Source: Sutcliffiella halmapala
Lineage (GTDB): Bacteria; Bacillota; Bacilli; Bacillales; Bacillaceae_I
Length of the DNA stretch: 64,000 bases
NCBI RefSeq assembly: GCF_002019665.1
Contig: NZ_KV917375.1
Location: 4,632,445 to 4,696,444, forward strand
Reading direction: 5' to 3'
The notes under the pieces were generated by a model. It was not told the origin of the DNA, searched no databases, and saw only the letters and a list, made by a program, of their open reading frames with translations. How positions within the stretch are numbered: the stretch's first letter is position 1; every line of letters starts with the position of its first letter. The position numbers and the translations under genes were made by a program. Below, piece by piece: positions 36,119 to 45,894 of the stretch.

Positions 36119-39100
36119 TTAGTCTTTAGCTACAGTTTCTTTAACTTCTACGGCCTGTTCTGAATCTAACGCAATTCCATCAGATGATTGTACTTCGTCA
36201 TCTTCTAAATCTCTCATTTCAATCTCTTTTTCATCGCCAGAAAGGATCTTAACATCCATACCTAAGCTTTGAAGCTCTTTGATTAATACTTTGAAAGATT
36301 CAGGAACTCCTGGTTCAGGAACATTTTCACCTTTAACAATCGCCTCGTACGTTTTCACACGTCCTACTACGTCATCTGATTTAACAGTTAAGATTTCTTG
36401 AAGTGTATAAGCAGCTCCATACGCTTCAAGCGCCCAAACTTCCATCTCTCCGAAACGCTGTCCACCAAATTGCGCTTTTCCGCCAAGTGGTTGTTGTGTA
36501 ACAAGAGAGTAAGGTCCTGTTGAACGAGCATGCAATTTATCATCAACCATGTGAGCAAGTTTAATCATGTACATAATTCCTACTGACACACGGTTATCGA
36601 ACGGTTCACCAGTTCTTCCATCATAAAGGACAGTTTTTGCATCACGAGCCATACCAGCTTCTTCTAAAGTGCTCCATACGTCTTCCTCGCGCGCACCATC
36701 AAATACGGCAGAAGCAACATGAATACCTAGCGTTCTAGCAGCCATACCTAAGTGAAGCTCTAATACCTGTCCGATGTTCATACGAGAAGGTACCCCTAAA
36801 GGATTTAACATAATATCGATTGGAGTGCCATCTGGTAAGTACGGCATATCTTCTTCTGGTAAGATTCGAGAGATTACCCCTTTGTTACCATGTCGTCCTG
36901 CCATTTTATCTCCTTCAGAAATTTTACGCTTCTGAACGATATACGCACGAACTAATTGGTTTACACCTGGTGGTAGTTCATCTCCGTCTTCACGGTTAAA
37001 CACTTTAACATCAAGTACGATACCGCCACCACCATGAGGAACTCTCAGTGATGTATCACGTACTTCTCTTGCTTTTTCTCCGAAAATTGCATGTAAAAGA
37101 CGTTCTTCAGCTGTTAGTTCTGTGACACCCTTAGGCGTTACTTTACCTACAAGTAAGTCTCCGTCCTTCACTTCTGCACCGACTCTGATAATTCCACGAT
37201 CATCTAGATTCTTAAGTGCATCTTCACCTACATTCGGAATATCGCGAGTAATTTCTTCTGGTCCAAGCTTTGTATCACGAGCTTCAGATTCATATTCCTC
37301 GATATGAATAGAAGTGTATACATCATCTTTTACTAGACGCTCACTCATGATAATAGCATCCTCGTAGTTATATCCATCCCACGTCATGAAACCAACCATT
37401 ACGTTACGGCCAAGTGCTAACTCGCCCTTTTCCATGGATGGACCATCTGCCAGGATTTCACCTTTTGTAACCTGATCTCCAACAGAAACGATTGGACGTT
37501 GGTTATAACAAGTTCCTTGGTTTGAACGAATGAATTTCTGCATTCTATACTTATCAAGGTTCCCTTTAACCTGTTGACCATCTACTTCTTCCATACGACG
37601 AACCCAAACTTCACGAGCTTCTACGCGTTCTACAATACCTGGGTACCTACAAATTACAGCTGCACCTGAGTCTCTTGCAGAAACGTGTTCCATACCTGTA
37701 CCAACAATCGGTGATTCTGGTTGCATTAATGGAACAGCTTGACGTTGCATGTTTGCGCCCATAAGTGCACGGTTGGAGTCATCATTTTCTAAGAAAGGAA
37801 TACATGCTGTTGCAGCAGAAACAACTTGTTTAGGAGATACATCCATATAGTCGATTCTTTCACTTACAACAACCGTGTTCTCTCCACGGAAACGAGCAAC
37901 AACATTTACATCTAAGAATGTACCATCTTCACCTAAGCGAGCATTCGCTTGGGCTACTACATAGTTATCTTCTTCATCAGCAGTTAAGTAATCAATTTGG
38001 CTTGTTACCTTACCCGACACATGGTCTACTCTACGGTATGGCGTTTCAATGAAGCCGAATTTATTTACTTTTGCAAAAGAAGAAAGGGAGTTGATTAATC
38101 CGATGTTTGGTCCCTCTGGTGTCTCAATCGGGCACATACGTCCATAGTGAGAGTAGTGAACGTCACGTACTTCAAATCCTGCACGTTCACGTGTTAAACC
38201 ACCAGGTCCAAGGGCAGATAATCTTCGTTTATGCGTTAACTCAGCTAATGGGTTCGTTTGATCCATGAACTGAGAAAGCTGTGAGCTTCCAAAAAACTCT
38301 TTAATAGATGCAATAACAGGACGAATATTGATTAACTGTTGGGGTGTAATCGTGTTTGTATCTTGAATAGACATTCTTTCACGAACTACACGCTCCATTC
38401 TAGATAAACCGATACGGAACTGATTTTGAAGAAGTTCTCCAACAGAACGTAAACGACGGTTACCTAAATGATCAATATCATCGGTGTCCCCAACTTGGTG
38501 TAAAAGGTTAAAGAAGTAACTGATAGAAGCGATAATGTCCGCAGGAGCAATGTTCTTCACTTTTTCTTCAATAAAGCCATTACCTAATACCAGAATTTCT
38601 TTTTCGCCTTCAGCATCATTTGGTGCATATATCTTAATAGATTGCATTGCTACTTCCTCTTGAACTACTCCACCATGTGGGTGGAAAGAAGTCAGTCCGA
38701 TACCGTCTTCAATGTTAGGGAGAATACGGTCTAGCGTTCTACGATCTAATAAGGTACCCTTTTCTACGATAATTTCCCCGGTTTCAGGGTCTACTAACGT
38801 TTCAGCAATACGCTGATTGAAAAGTCTATTTTTGATATGAAGCTTTTTATTAATCTTGTATCTTCCAACACTTGCCAAGTCATAGCGTTTCGGGTCGAAA
38901 AATCTAGACTCTAACAAACTTTTTGCGTTTTCTACCGTTGGTGGTTCACCAGGGCGTAGACGCTCATATATTTCTAGTAATGCCTTTTCAGAGCTTTCTG
39001 TGTTATCCTTATCTAAAGTATTTCGCAGATACTCGTTTTCCCCAAGAAGATCAATGATTTCTTGGTCGGATCCAAATCCAAGAGCACGCAAAAGAACCGT

Positions 39101-39676
39101 TACTGGTAGTTTACGAGTACGATCTATACGAACATATACAACATCTTTTGCATCAGTCTCGTATTCTAACCACGCACCACGGTTTGGAATAACAGTAGCC
39201 GAATAGCCTCTTTTACCATTTTTATCTAATTTACCGCTGTAATACACACTTGGTGAACGTACTAATTGAGATACAATTACACGTTCTGCACCATTAATAA
39301 CGAACGTACCTGTATCCGTCATCAATGGGAAATCACCCATAAATACATCCTGGTCTTTTACTTCACCAGTTTCTTTGTTAATGAGACGAACCTTCACACG
39401 TAAAGGAGCTGAGTATGTAACATCTCTTTCCTTTGTTTCTTCAACGGAATATTTAGGTTCCCCTAAGCTATAGTCGATGAACTCTAACGATAGATTTCCA
39501 GTGAAGTCTTCAATAGGAGAAATATCATGAAACATTTCTCTCAAACCCTCATCAAGGAACCATTGATAAGAAGAGGTTTGAATTTCTATTAGATTTGGTA
39601 ATTCTAATACTTCACTAATGCGAGCATAACTTCTGCGTTGGCGGTGTCGTCCATATTGAACTAGTTGACCTGTCAA
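36119..39676 (-). CDS. rpoB: RNA polymerase subunit beta
   Basis: 1185 aa using TTG at 39676 ([19 protein letters not shown]), seven bases after GAGGGGTGA; this matches the usual Bacillus start, while 39697 lies before the site. The rifampicin-binding region ([18 protein letters not shown] and [14 protein letters not shown]) is wild type in appearance. C-terminus is acidic, as in Bacillus. Confidence 0.98.
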   Translation of the reverse strand: MTGQLVQYGRHRQRRSYARISEVLELPNLIEIQTSSYQWFLDEGLREMFHDISPIEDFTGNLSLEFIDYSLGEPKYSVEETKERDVTYSAPLRVKVRLINKETGEVKDQDVFMGDFPLMTDTGTFVINGAERVIVSQLVRSPSVYYSGKLDKNGKRGYSATVIPNRGAWLEYETDAKDVVYVRIDRTRKLPVTVLLRALGFGSDQEIIDLLGENEYLRNTLDKDNTESSEKALLEIYERLRPGEPPTVENAKSLLESRFFDPKRYDLASVGRYKINKKLHIKNRLFNQRIAETLVDPETGEIIVEKGTLLDRRTLDRILPNIEDGIGLTSFHPHGGVVQEEVAMQSIKIYAPNDAEGEKEILVLGNGFIEEKVKNIAPADIIASISYFFNLLHQVGDTDDIDHLGNRRLRSVGELLQNQFRIGLSRMERVVRERMSIQDTNTITPQQLINIRPVIASIKEFFGSSQLSQFMDQTNPLAELTHKRRLSALGPGGLTRERAGFEVRDVHYSHYGRMCPIETPEGPNIGLINSLSSFAKVNKFGFIETPYRRVDHVSGKVTSQIDYLTADEEDNYVVAQANARLGEDGTFLDVNVVARFRGENTVVVSERIDYMDVSPKQVVSAATACIPFLENDDSNRALMGANMQRQAVPLMQPESPIVGTGMEHVSARDSGAAVICRYPGIVERVEAREVWVRRMEEVDGQQVKGNLDKYRMQKFIRSNQGTCYNQRPIVSVGDQVTKGEILADGPSMEKGELALGRNVMVGFMTWDGYNYEDAIIMSERLVKDDVYTSIHIEEYESEARDTKLGPEEITRDIPNVGEDALKNLDDRGIIRVGAEVKDGDLLVGKVTPKGVTELTAEERLLHAIFGEKAREVRDTSLRVPHGGGGIVLDVKVFNREDGDELPPGVNQLVRAYIVQKRKISEGDKMAGRHGNKGVISRILPEEDMPYLPDGTPIDIMLNPLGVPSRMNIGQVLELHLGMAARTLGIHVASAVFDGAREEDVWSTLEEAGMARDAKTVLYDGRTGEPFDNRVSVGIMYMIKLAHMVDDKLHARSTGPYSLVTQQPLGGKAQFGGQRFGEMEVWALEAYGAAYTLQEILTVKSDDVVGRVKTYEAIVKGENVPEPGVPESFKVLIKELQSLGMDVKILSGDEKEIEMRDLEDDEVQSSDGIALDSEQAVEVKETVAKD

Positions 39677-39900
39677 CTGATTCACCCCTCGTATCAAGCG
39701 TTATTAAAGCCAAACAAAAAAATTTTTAACAAAGTATAAAAGAACCATGTTAAAAAAGAAAAATGGTTTCAATACAGAAAACCACATTTTTTTTACATTC
39801 GCTCTATTGATTTTACTATCATTTCCAAGCGTGCTAATTTTATACATGTGAAATACATAAAATTATTATTGCTCAGAAAAATACATATTGGCATTAAACA

Positions 39901-39929
39901 ATGCTATCACAACAAAAATGCATCGTCAA
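39901..39929 (-). promoter_or_regulatory. sigma-A promoter of rpoB-rpoC
   Basis: TTGACG (39924-39929), 17-base spacer, extended -10 TGATAGCAT (39901-39906). The -35 element overlaps the TGA stop of rsmC. The leader of about 220 bases contains a GGTTT...AAACC hairpin followed by T-rich sequence near 39756-39790, a possible weak attenuator. Confidence 0.7.
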
Positions 39930-40528
39930 CCTTTTTTTGATTTAATAATATAGTAACCTTTTTTCTTGGTTACCACTTCTACTTCTTCAAATATTTCTTC
40001 TAACTTTTCGACAGCTGATGGTGCCCCTTGCTTTTTTTGAATGACAATCCACAGCTCACCATGTGGAGCTAAATGTTGATATGCTTTTTCTAAAATTTCA
40101 TGCACCACTTTTTTTCCCGCACGGATCGGTGGATTAGAAAGAATCGCCGCATAATTAGAAGAAGTTACATTCGCATAGATATCACTAGCAAAAATGTTCA
40201 CATTTTCAATTCTATTTTTACTAGCATTTTCTTTAGCAAGTTCGATAGCTCTCTCATTAACATCTATCATTTCTACTTTTCGAGCAGGAAAAGCTTTTGC
40301 TAGTGAAAGCCCTATCGGTCCATAGCCACAACCAACATCCAGAATATCACCGGATACACTAGGTTCTGCAAACTCTTCGATGAGAACTCTAGAACCAAAG
40401 TCTACTTCTTTTTTCGAAAAGACTCCTGTATCAGTAGTAAACGTGAATTTATTTCCTTTTAATTCAAATTCCCATTGTTGACGATTACTTTCTACAGAAG
40501 GTTTATTTGTATAATAATGATCCGCCAT
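39926..40528 (-). CDS. rsmC: class I SAM-dependent methyltransferase, RsmC-like (YbxB)
   Basis: 200 aa from ATG 40528 after AAGGAGG. SAM motif I DVGCGYGPIG, motif IV SNPPIRAG, the N6/N2-type NPP signature. Orthologues lie between rplL and rpoB in Bacillus. The substrate is presumed 16S rRNA guanine (RsmC-type), by family only. An apparent N-terminal extension to 40606 is encoded by the neighbouring repeat element and is not real. Its own promoter is not evident. Confidence 0.9.
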   Translation of the reverse strand: MADHYYTNKPSVESNRQQWEFELKGNKFTFTTDTGVFSKKEVDFGSRVLIEEFAEPSVSGDILDVGCGYGPIGLSLAKAFPARKVEMIDVNERAIELAKENASKNRIENVNIFASDIYANVTSSNYAAILSNPPIRAGKKVVHEILEKAYQHLAPHGELWIVIQKKQGAPSAVEKLEEIFEEVEVVTKKKGYYIIKSKKG

Positions 40529-40545
40529 AGTAATCCTCCTTACCA

Positions 40546-40685
40546 GAAAAGTGAAAGCGGCTCGTTCAGCTCCGACAAGCATAAGACGAATTCCTCCAGA
40601 GGTCATGCACCACGACCTCTGGAGAAATTTGACTTATGACTCGAGGAGCTAGCCGCTGGAACTAGACACCAAGAAAAGTGAAAGC
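40546..40685. repeat. 127-bp dispersed repeat, copy A
   Basis: Bounded by direct copies of GAAAAGTGAAAGC (at 40546 and 40673). The body folds: AGCGGCT and AGCTCC pair with GGAGCTAGCCGCT, CATAAG with CTTATG, CCAGAGGTC with GACCTCTGG. Matches copy B at 44452-44658 with the same 127-base period. The element begins four bases from the rsmC ribosome binding site and 17 bases after the rplL terminator. Confidence 0.85.
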
Positions 40686-40701
40686 AACATACTGATAGTT
40701 T

Positions 40702-40736
40702 AAAAAAAAGCTCGCTATTAAATAGCGAGCTTTTTT
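40702..40736. terminator. terminator after rplL
   Basis: An 11-bp perfect GC-containing stem (AGCTCGCTATT and complement) with A- and T-runs on both sides ends the rplJ-rplL transcript. Confidence 0.92.
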
Positions 40737-40746
40737 AGAGCCTGTA

Positions 40747-41106
40747 TTACTTAACAGCTACAGCTGCTCCAACTTCTTCAAGTTTACCTTTGATTTCTTC
40801 TGCTTCTTCTTTAGTAACGCCTTCTTTAAGTGCTTTAGGAGCGTTATCTACTACTTCTTTAGCTTCTTTTAAGCCAAGGCCAGTGATTTCACGTACCACT
40901 TTGATAACCTTGATTTTTTGTCCGCCAGCAGACTCAAGGATTACGTCGAATTCAGTTTGCTCAGCAACAGCTTCAGCAGCTCCGCCAGCAACAGCTACAG
41001 GAGCTGCAGCAGTTACACCAAATTCTTCTTCGATTGCTTTTACTAGGTCGTTTAATTCTAAAACAGTCATGTTTTTAACCGCTTCAATGATTTGTTCGTG
41101 TGTCAT
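40747..41106 (-). CDS. rplL: 50S ribosomal protein L7/L12
   Basis: 119 aa. N-terminal dimerisation helices, Ala/Gly-rich hinge ([16 protein letters not shown]), C-terminal factor-binding domain (KKIKV-type, here [20 protein letters not shown]). Stalk protein, multi-copy on L10. Confidence 0.98.
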   Translation of the reverse strand: MTHEQIIEAVKNMTVLELNDLVKAIEEEFGVTAAAPVAVAGGAAEAVAEQTEFDVILESAGGQKIKVIKVVREITGLGLKEAKEVVDNAPKALKEGVTKEEAEEIKGKLEEVGAAVAVK

Positions 41107-41171
41107 TGTTATTTTCCTCCTTAATAATATGTGAGTTTTTTATTTTCCTTACTTAACTTACTAGATGAAAA

Positions 41172-41672
41172 TTAAGCGCCTTGCTCTTCTTTTTGATCTG
41201 CAACTGCTTTTGTAACAAGAGCGAAATTGCGGATTGGAGCTTGAAGGACACTAAGCAACATAGAAAGTAAACCTTCGCGAGATGGAAGTTCAGCAAGAGC
41301 TTTCACTTCTTCAACTGTCGCTACATTTCCTTCGATGACACCAGCTTTGATTTCTAATGCTTCATGCTTTTTAGCGAAGTCATTTAAAATTTTAGCAGGA
41401 GCTACAACATCTTCAGTAGAGAATGCGATAGCGTTTGGTCCTGTTAGTGCATCATTTAGTCCGTTGATTTCAGCGGCTTCTGCAGCACGGCGAGTTAAAG
41501 AGTTTTTGTATACCTTGAACTCAACACCTGCTTCACGAAGTTGTTTACGAAGTTCTGTCACCTCAGATACGCTAAGTCCACGGTAGTCAACTACGATAGT
41601 AGAAACGGATCCACGGAACTTGTCAGCGATTTCTCCAACAACATGTTTCTTTAATTCAACTGCTTTGCTCAT
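41172..41672 (-). CDS. rplJ: 50S ribosomal protein L10
   Basis: 166 aa. N-terminal 23S rRNA-binding domain ([20 protein letters not shown]) and C-terminal helix that carries L7/L12 dimers. Controlled by its own promoter and the L10 leader immediately upstream. Confidence 0.98.
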   Translation of the reverse strand: MSKAVELKKHVVGEIADKFRGSVSTIVVDYRGLSVSEVTELRKQLREAGVEFKVYKNSLTRRAAEAAEINGLNDALTGPNAIAFSTEDVVAPAKILNDFAKKHEALEIKAGVIEGNVATVEEVKALAELPSREGLLSMLLSVLQAPIRNFALVTKAVADQKEEQGA

Positions 41673-41870
41673 CGTTACACCTCCTATAAAGTTGGTTACT
41701 ACTTATACCGACCGGTGTACATAAAGAATGCCTCCACGCAAATGGAGGCAGAAATTTTTCGTTTAAAAGCTATTAAGCCTTTTATCGTAAAATCTACACC
41801 TCGGCAGGAATATTAAGCCCATACGAGCACCTACTGTCTACGGTACAAACAATATTATTTTATAAACACA
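41673..41870 (-). ncRNA. ribosomal protein L10 leader
   Basis: The 5' untranslated RNA has the family core elements GTAGACAGTAGGTGCT (near 41830-41846) and TTAATATTCCTGCCGAGGTG (near 41795-41815), and a GCCTCC...GGAGGC hairpin (41730-41749) followed by ATTCTTT close to the gene, resembling an attenuator. Known mechanism: L10-L12 complex binds the leader to repress its own operon. Confidence 0.88.
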
Positions 41871-41876
41871 ACGATT

Positions 41877-41905
41877 ATTATAACCGTGTAATCATCTTAT
41901 GTCAA
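41877..41905 (-). promoter_or_regulatory. sigma-A promoter of rplJ-rplL
   Basis: Perfect TTGACA (41900-41905) and TATAAT (41877-41882) with 17 bases between, beginning four bases after the rplA stop. Confidence 0.93.
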
Positions 41906-41909
41906 TATG

Positions 41910-42614
41910 TTAGTTTTTTACAGCAACGAAAGTAGAAGGATCTACTTTTACTCCAGGTCCCATTGTAGAAGTAACAGCTAAGTTCTTCACGTAAGTTCCC
42001 TTTGCAGCAGCTGGTTTAGCTTTTAATAATGTTTCATAGATTGTACCGAAGTTCTCAACAAGTTTCGCATCATCAAAAGATAGTTTACCAATTGGAACGT
42101 GGATGTTTCCGGATTTATCAAGACGGTATTCAACTTTACCAGCTTTGATTTCGTTAACAGCCTTCGTTACATCAAATGTTACTGTACCAGTTTTAGGGTT
42201 TGGCATTAAACCTTTAGGTCCTAATACACGACCAAGTTTACCAACTTCACCCATCATGTCTGGAGTTGCTACGATTACATCAAAGTCAAACCAACCTTGG
42301 CTGATCTTTTGAATCATCTCTGCATCTCCTACATAATCAGCGCCAGCAGCTTCCGCTTCTTTTGCTTTTTCGCCTTTAGCAAATACTAAAACGCGTTGAG
42401 TTTTACCAGTTCCATGAGGAAGTACTACTGCTCCACGGATTTGCTGGTCATTTTTACGAGGGTCAACTCCAAGACGGAATGCAACTTCCACAGTAGCGTC
42501 AAACTTCGCAGTGTTTGTTTTCTTAACTAATTCGATAGCTTCGTTTACAGCGTAAGCCGTTGAACGGTCTACTAACTTAGCAGCTTCGATATACTTTTTA
42601 CCTCTTTTAGCCAT
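41910..42614 (-). CDS. rplA: 50S ribosomal protein L1
   Basis: 234 aa. [15 protein letters not shown] start, [13 protein letters not shown] signature. Forms the mobile L1 stalk at the E site and in many bacteria represses its own rplK-rplA mRNA. Confidence 0.98.
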   Translation of the reverse strand: MAKRGKKYIEAAKLVDRSTAYAVNEAIELVKKTNTAKFDATVEVAFRLGVDPRKNDQQIRGAVVLPHGTGKTQRVLVFAKGEKAKEAEAAGADYVGDAEMIQKISQGWFDFDVIVATPDMMGEVGKLGRVLGPKGLMPNPKTGTVTFDVTKAVNEIKAGKVEYRLDKSGNIHVPIGKLSFDDAKLVENFGTIYETLLKAKPAAAKGTYVKNLAVTSTMGPGVKVDPSTFVAVKN

Positions 42615-42665
42615 TTTAAATGTCCTCCTTATGTGGTTTTAGCGGAATAACCTCCCACGAATAAA

Positions 42666-42700
42666 GGTTGCGAATTGGCAAAAAACCGAATCCGCAACCC
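42666..42700 (-). promoter_or_regulatory. hairpin between rplK and rplA
   Basis: GGTTGCG and its complement close a longer imperfect stem with an ATTGG/CCGAAT interior; on the minus strand TTTATT follows, then rplA. It could be an attenuator or L1-responsive element; the distinction cannot be made here. Confidence 0.5.
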
Positions 42701-42730
42701 AGAACAGCAGTTAAATCAAAAGCAATGGGA

Positions 42731-43156
42731 TTAATCTTCGATTACGATACCCATGCTACGAGCAGTACCTTCAACCATGCGCATTGCAGCTTCTACACTA
42801 GCAGCGTTAAGGTCTGGCATTTTCGTTTCCGCAATCTCGCGTACTTTGTCACGCTTAACTGTTGCAACTTTATTACGATTTGGTTCACCAGAACCAGACT
42901 CAATTCCAGCTGCTTTTTTAAGTAAAACTGCAGCAGGTGGAGTTTTCGTAATAAATGTAAATGAACGGTCTTCAAAAACCGTAATTTCAACAGGGATAAT
43001 TAATCCAGCTTGATCTGCTGTACGAGCGTTAAACTCTTTACAGAAACCCATGATGTTAACACCTGCTTGACCTAGTGCTGGTCCAACTGGTGGTGCTGGG
43101 TTAGCTTTCGCTGCTGGAATTTGTAGCTTTACCAATTTAATTACTTTTTTAGCCAC
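42731..43156 (-). CDS. rplK: 50S ribosomal protein L11
   Basis: 141 aa using GTG at 43156 ([19 protein letters not shown]), about six bases after GGAGGTG; the 43165 start sits on that site. N-terminal domain with proline switch [18 protein letters not shown] (thiostrepton site) and C-terminal 23S GTPase-centre binding domain. Required for stringent RelA activation in many bacteria. Confidence 0.97.
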   Translation of the reverse strand: MAKKVIKLVKLQIPAAKANPAPPVGPALGQAGVNIMGFCKEFNARTADQAGLIIPVEITVFEDRSFTFITKTPPAAVLLKKAAGIESGSGEPNRNKVATVKRDKVREIAETKMPDLNAASVEAAMRMVEGTARSMGIVIED

Positions 43157-43288
43157 GAGACACACCTCCTTAAGTCCGTGATGTGGTATCTGGGATTACT
43201 CCCTCCCACTCAACTCATTCTTTATATATGGAATAAAGAATATTTTTTTTATTAATAGTCTCTTTTCAAAGACATACTGACCTTTGAA

Positions 43289-43317
43289 ATGATAACACTT
43301 TTTCAAAACTATTTCAA
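43289..43317 (-). promoter_or_regulatory. sigma-A promoter of rplK-rplA
   Basis: TTGAAA (43312-43317), 17-base spacer, TATCAT (43289-43294). The leader includes an ATTCTTTA...TAAAGAAT hairpin (near 43220-43245). Confidence 0.82.
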
Positions 43318-43328
43318 GTTTTTTTACA

Positions 43329-43862
43329 TTATAATTTTTCGATCTGTGTAAAGTCAAGTTCTACCGGTGTTTCACGGCCGAACATATTAACGAGTACTTT
43401 CACTTTTTGCTTATCTTTATCCATTTCGTCTATATGACCTGTAAAGTTCGCAAATGGACCTTCTTTTACTCGAACAGTTTCTTTTAATTCGAAATCAACC
43501 TCAATAAGTTTCTCGACCATACCCATTCTTTTCAATATGAATTGGATTTCATCATCTAGTAAAGGAGTTGGTTTTGAACCGGATCCGCTTGATCCAACGA
43601 AGCCTGTAACACCAGGAGTATTACGAACAACATACCATGAATCGTCTGTCATCACGATTTCCACAAGTACATAACCTGGGAATACCTTTTTCTTCGTTAC
43701 TTTCTTTTTACCGTTTTTGATATCAGTTTCTTCTTCTTCTGGAACTACAACACGGAATATCTTGTCCTGCATCCCCATAGACTCTACTCTTTTTTCTAAG
43801 TTCGCTTTAACTTTATTCTCATATCCAGAATAAGTATGAACGACGTACCAGTTTTTCTCCAT
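43329..43862 (-). CDS. nusG: transcription elongation/termination factor NusG
   Basis: 177 aa. NGN domain (WYVVHTYSGYENKVKANL, PGYVLVEI) and C-terminal KOW (VRVKEGPFANFTGHIDEMD). In B. subtilis NusG promotes pausing and stimulates a class of intrinsic terminators. It is separated from secE by a strong hairpin terminator at 43919-43946 and has an unusually distant Shine-Dalgarno, see 43863-43891. Confidence 0.98.
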   Translation of the reverse strand: MEKNWYVVHTYSGYENKVKANLEKRVESMGMQDKIFRVVVPEEEETDIKNGKKKVTKKKVFPGYVLVEIVMTDDSWYVVRNTPGVTGFVGSSGSGSKPTPLLDDEIQFILKRMGMVEKLIEVDFELKETVRVKEGPFANFTGHIDEMDKDKQKVKVLVNMFGRETPVELDFTQIEKL

Positions 43863-43891
43863 CTATATGGACTTACTGTCCGTCCCTCCCC
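43863..43891 (-). promoter_or_regulatory. distant Shine-Dalgarno and bridging hairpin before nusG
   Basis: The only good SD, GGGGAGGG (43884-43891), lies 21 bases before the nusG ATG, too far for normal use. A GGAC-AGTAA-GTCC stem-loop (43869-43881) fits between; folding it would leave about eight bases, the normal spacing. Seen directly in the sequence; function is inference. Confidence 0.55.
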
Positions 43892-43918
43892 ATTAATAAA
43901 GTATTTTTTCTCCAAATG

Positions 43919-43946
43919 AAAAAACCCGTTGACCGGGTTTTTTTGT
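43919..43946. terminator. intrinsic terminator between secE and nusG
   Basis: AAACCCG-TTGAC-CGGGTTT with T-runs on both strands, 71 bases after secE and 56 before nusG. No convincing promoter follows it, so it must be read through at some rate for nusG to be expressed from the upstream promoter. Confidence 0.85.
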
Positions 43947-44017
43947 AAACAGTATTATTCACATTATACCATGATATAACATGACTTATTCAAGTGCAAA
44001 AAGAATTAGTACGAATT

Positions 44018-44200
44018 TTATCGTATTACTAGTCGAATAAGCTCGGAAATCCCAAAATCCACAACATAGAAGAACACCGCTGCAAAAGCAACCGTTGTTA
44101 CTACAGTAATGGTATAGCGAGTTAATTCCTTACGTTTCGGCCAAGAGACCTTTTTCATTTCGCGATTTACGCCACGAAAGAAATTTATTAAACGTTTCAT
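44018..44200 (-). CDS. secE: SecE, translocase subunit
   Basis: 60 aa from ATG 44200 (KRLINFFRGVNREMKKVSWPKRKELTRYT) with GGAGG nearby; the longer frame from 44263 runs into rpmG. Short Gram-positive form with one amphipathic helix and one transmembrane helix. Partner of SecY (16324-17616). Confidence 0.96.
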   Translation of the reverse strand: MKRLINFFRGVNREMKKVSWPKRKELTRYTITVVTTVAFAAVFFYVVDFGISELIRLVIR

Positions 44201-44231
44201 CCACGTAACCTCCAGCTCCAGAAATACTGAT

Positions 44232-44381
44232 CTATTTTGTCTCCCGATGAACGGTATGAGCATTACAAACCTTACAAAACTTCTTTATTTCTAAACGCTC
44301 GCTACTTTGCGTTTTACCTTTTACAGTGGAATAGTTACGGGAACCACATTGCGCGCAAGCAAGCACTAATTTACTCTGCAT
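44232..44381 (-). CDS. rpmG: 50S ribosomal protein L33
   Basis: 49 aa. Two CxxC pairs (CAQC and CKVC) mark the zinc-binding form; ends HTVHRETK. Lies between sigH and secE as in B. subtilis rpmGB. GGTGGTG precedes the ATG. Confidence 0.95.
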   Translation of the reverse strand: MQSKLVLACAQCGSRNYSTVKGKTQSSERLEIKKFCKVCNAHTVHRETK

Positions 44382-44418
44382 GAGTACACCACCACAATTA
44401 AGCATAGATATCCCTAAA

Positions 44419-44448
44419 AATGTAACATACCTGTAACAATTGTGTCAA
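44419..44448 (-). promoter_or_regulatory. sigma-A promoter of rpmG-secE(-nusG)
   Basis: Perfect TTGACA (44443-44448), 18-base spacer and an extended -10, TG-T-TACATT (44419-44424), 38 bases before rpmG. Confidence 0.75.
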
Positions 44449-44451
44449 TGA

Positions 44452-44658
44452 AGAAAAGCAGAACCGACTCGAGGAGCTAGCCGGTGCAACCGGACAACAA
44501 GAAAAGTGAAACCGGCTCGTTCAGCTCCGACAAGCATAAGACAGTTTCCGCAGGAGGTCATGCTTTTCGACCTCTGGAGGAAAATGGCTTATGACTCGAG
44601 GAGCTAGCCGGCGCAACTAGACAACAAGAAAAGCGGAACCGGCTCGTTCTGGCCCGAT
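44452..44658. repeat. 127-bp dispersed repeat, copy B with partial flanking copies
   Basis: One full unit runs from GAAAAGTGAAACCGGCTCG (44501) to GAAAAGCGGAACCGGCTCG (44628), period 127. A truncated unit lies to the left (44455-44500, keeping the CTCGAGGAGCTAGCCGG end) and the start of another to the right. Same folding arms as copy A. Fills the sigH-rpmG gap. Confidence 0.85.
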
Positions 44659-44659
44659 T

Positions 44660-45310
44660 TTATAAAGTTATCTCTCGCAATTCTAGATATCTCTCTAACT
44701 TTCGTTTCACTCGCTGTAAGGCATTGTCAATAGACTTTACATGCCGGTTTAAATCTTCTGAAATCTCTTGATAGGAACGTCCATCTAGATAGAGCGCAAG
44801 TACCTTTCTTTCGAGGTCACTCAATAGCTCAGCCATTTTGACTTCGATATCGTCGAATTCTTCTTGATTAATAATCAGTTCCTCTGGGTCCATTACTTTG
44901 GCCCCTGAAATAACATCCATTAACGTACGATCTGATTCTTCATCGTAAATAGGCTTGTCCAGTGAAACGTATGAATTAAGTGGGATATGCTTTTGTCTCG
45001 TTGCTGTTTTAATCGCTGTAATGATTTGGCGCGTAATACACAACTCCGCAAATGCTTTAAAAGAAGTAAGCTTGTCCTCTTTGAAATCACGGATTGCTTT
45101 GTAAAGACCTATCATTCCTTCTTGCACAATATCTTCGCGATCTGCACCAATGAGAAAATAGGATCTAGCCTTCGCTCTTACGAAGTTTTTATACTTGTTG
45201 ATTAAATAGTCTAGCGCTTCACTATCACCTAAATGTACAAGTACTACCACTTGCTCATCATCCATTAACTCTAATACCCTGCTAGTTTTTCTTGGGTCGC
45301 TCACTATCAC
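44660..45310 (-). CDS. sigH: sigma factor SigH (Spo0H)
   Basis: 216 aa from GTG 45310, six bases after GGAGGG; 45328 lies on that site. Region 2 contains YKNFVRAKARSYFLIGADREDIVQEGMIGLYKAIRDF, region 4 ERKVLALYLDGRSYQEISEDL and KSIDNALQRVKRKLERYLE. Drives early sporulation and competence genes in B. subtilis. It has its own promoter just upstream. Confidence 0.98.
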   Translation of the reverse strand: MIVSDPRKTSRVLELMDDEQVVVLVHLGDSEALDYLINKYKNFVRAKARSYFLIGADREDIVQEGMIGLYKAIRDFKEDKLTSFKAFAELCITRQIITAIKTATRQKHIPLNSYVSLDKPIYDEESDRTLMDVISGAKVMDPEELIINQEEFDDIEVKMAELLSDLERKVLALYLDGRSYQEISEDLNRHVKSIDNALQRVKRKLERYLELREITL

Positions 45311-45344
45311 ACCTATCCCTCCGAACAAAACAGTAGATAGAAAT

Positions 45345-45374
45345 ATTATACAGTAGTCTTAAATTCAACGTCAA
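45345..45374 (-). promoter_or_regulatory. sigma-A promoter of sigH
   Basis: TTGACG (45369-45374), 18-base spacer, perfect TATAAT (45345-45350), beginning five bases after the rae1 stop. In B. subtilis the sigH promoter is a known AbrB target; no AbrB site can be read reliably. Confidence 0.82.
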
Positions 45375-45378
45375 CCAC

Positions 45379-45888
45379 TCATCGCTGTCCTCGACGCCAT
45401 TTTTCGAAAATTGCAGAAAGTTCTGTATCTAATTCAATACGTTTAGAAGGCTTTTCGTTAGTGAAATTGGTTACTCTTTTTTTTATTCTAGTTTCTATTG
45501 CTTGTGTCTCATTCAATAATTCACGGGCTGATTTCCTAAGTGCACCTTGGCCAAAAATAGCCCATTGCTCGGTGAAATCTGATGTCGCTACATGAATTTG
45601 CGTTCGAATATCATTTAAGCTGATTGCTAGCTTCTCAATTCTTTCATCCGCTGTTTCATTTTCTCGAGTATAAATGACTTCCACTCGATGATTTTTATAT
45701 TTCGTTTCAATTCCTTGTGAAAGGTGGGCATCAAAAACCACCATTACTCGATAACCCGTATATGCTTGGTATTCTGCCATTTTTGATATGAGGATATCAC
45801 GTGCCAAAGCTAAGTCTTGATCCTTTAGGTTTCTTAACTCTGGCCACGCACCAATAATGTTGTATCCATCAACAAGCAAGATATCCAT
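45379..45888 (-). CDS. rae1: Rae1 (YacP), ribosome-associated NYN-domain endonuclease
   Basis: 169 aa. The NYN/PIN-like fold starts with ILLVDGYNIIGAWPEL and has VMVVFDAHLSQG, TRENETADERIEKLA acidic residues. In B. subtilis it cleaves mRNA within the ribosomal A site. Six bases after rlmB. Confidence 0.93.
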   Translation of the reverse strand: MDILLVDGYNIIGAWPELRNLKDQDLALARDILISKMAEYQAYTGYRVMVVFDAHLSQGIETKYKNHRVEVIYTRENETADERIEKLAISLNDIRTQIHVATSDFTEQWAIFGQGALRKSARELLNETQAIETRIKKRVTNFTNEKPSKRIELDTELSAIFEKWRRGQR

Positions 45889-45894
45889 TGCTTG

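Noticed and set aside
36119-39676. Rifampicin-resistance changes in rpoB
   Set aside because: The rifampicin-binding region reads as wild type; likewise S12 and S5 antibiotic-contact loops.
40529-40606. N-terminal extension of rsmC
   Set aside because: It is encoded by the dispersed repeat and precedes the clear AAGGAGG-ATG start at 40528.
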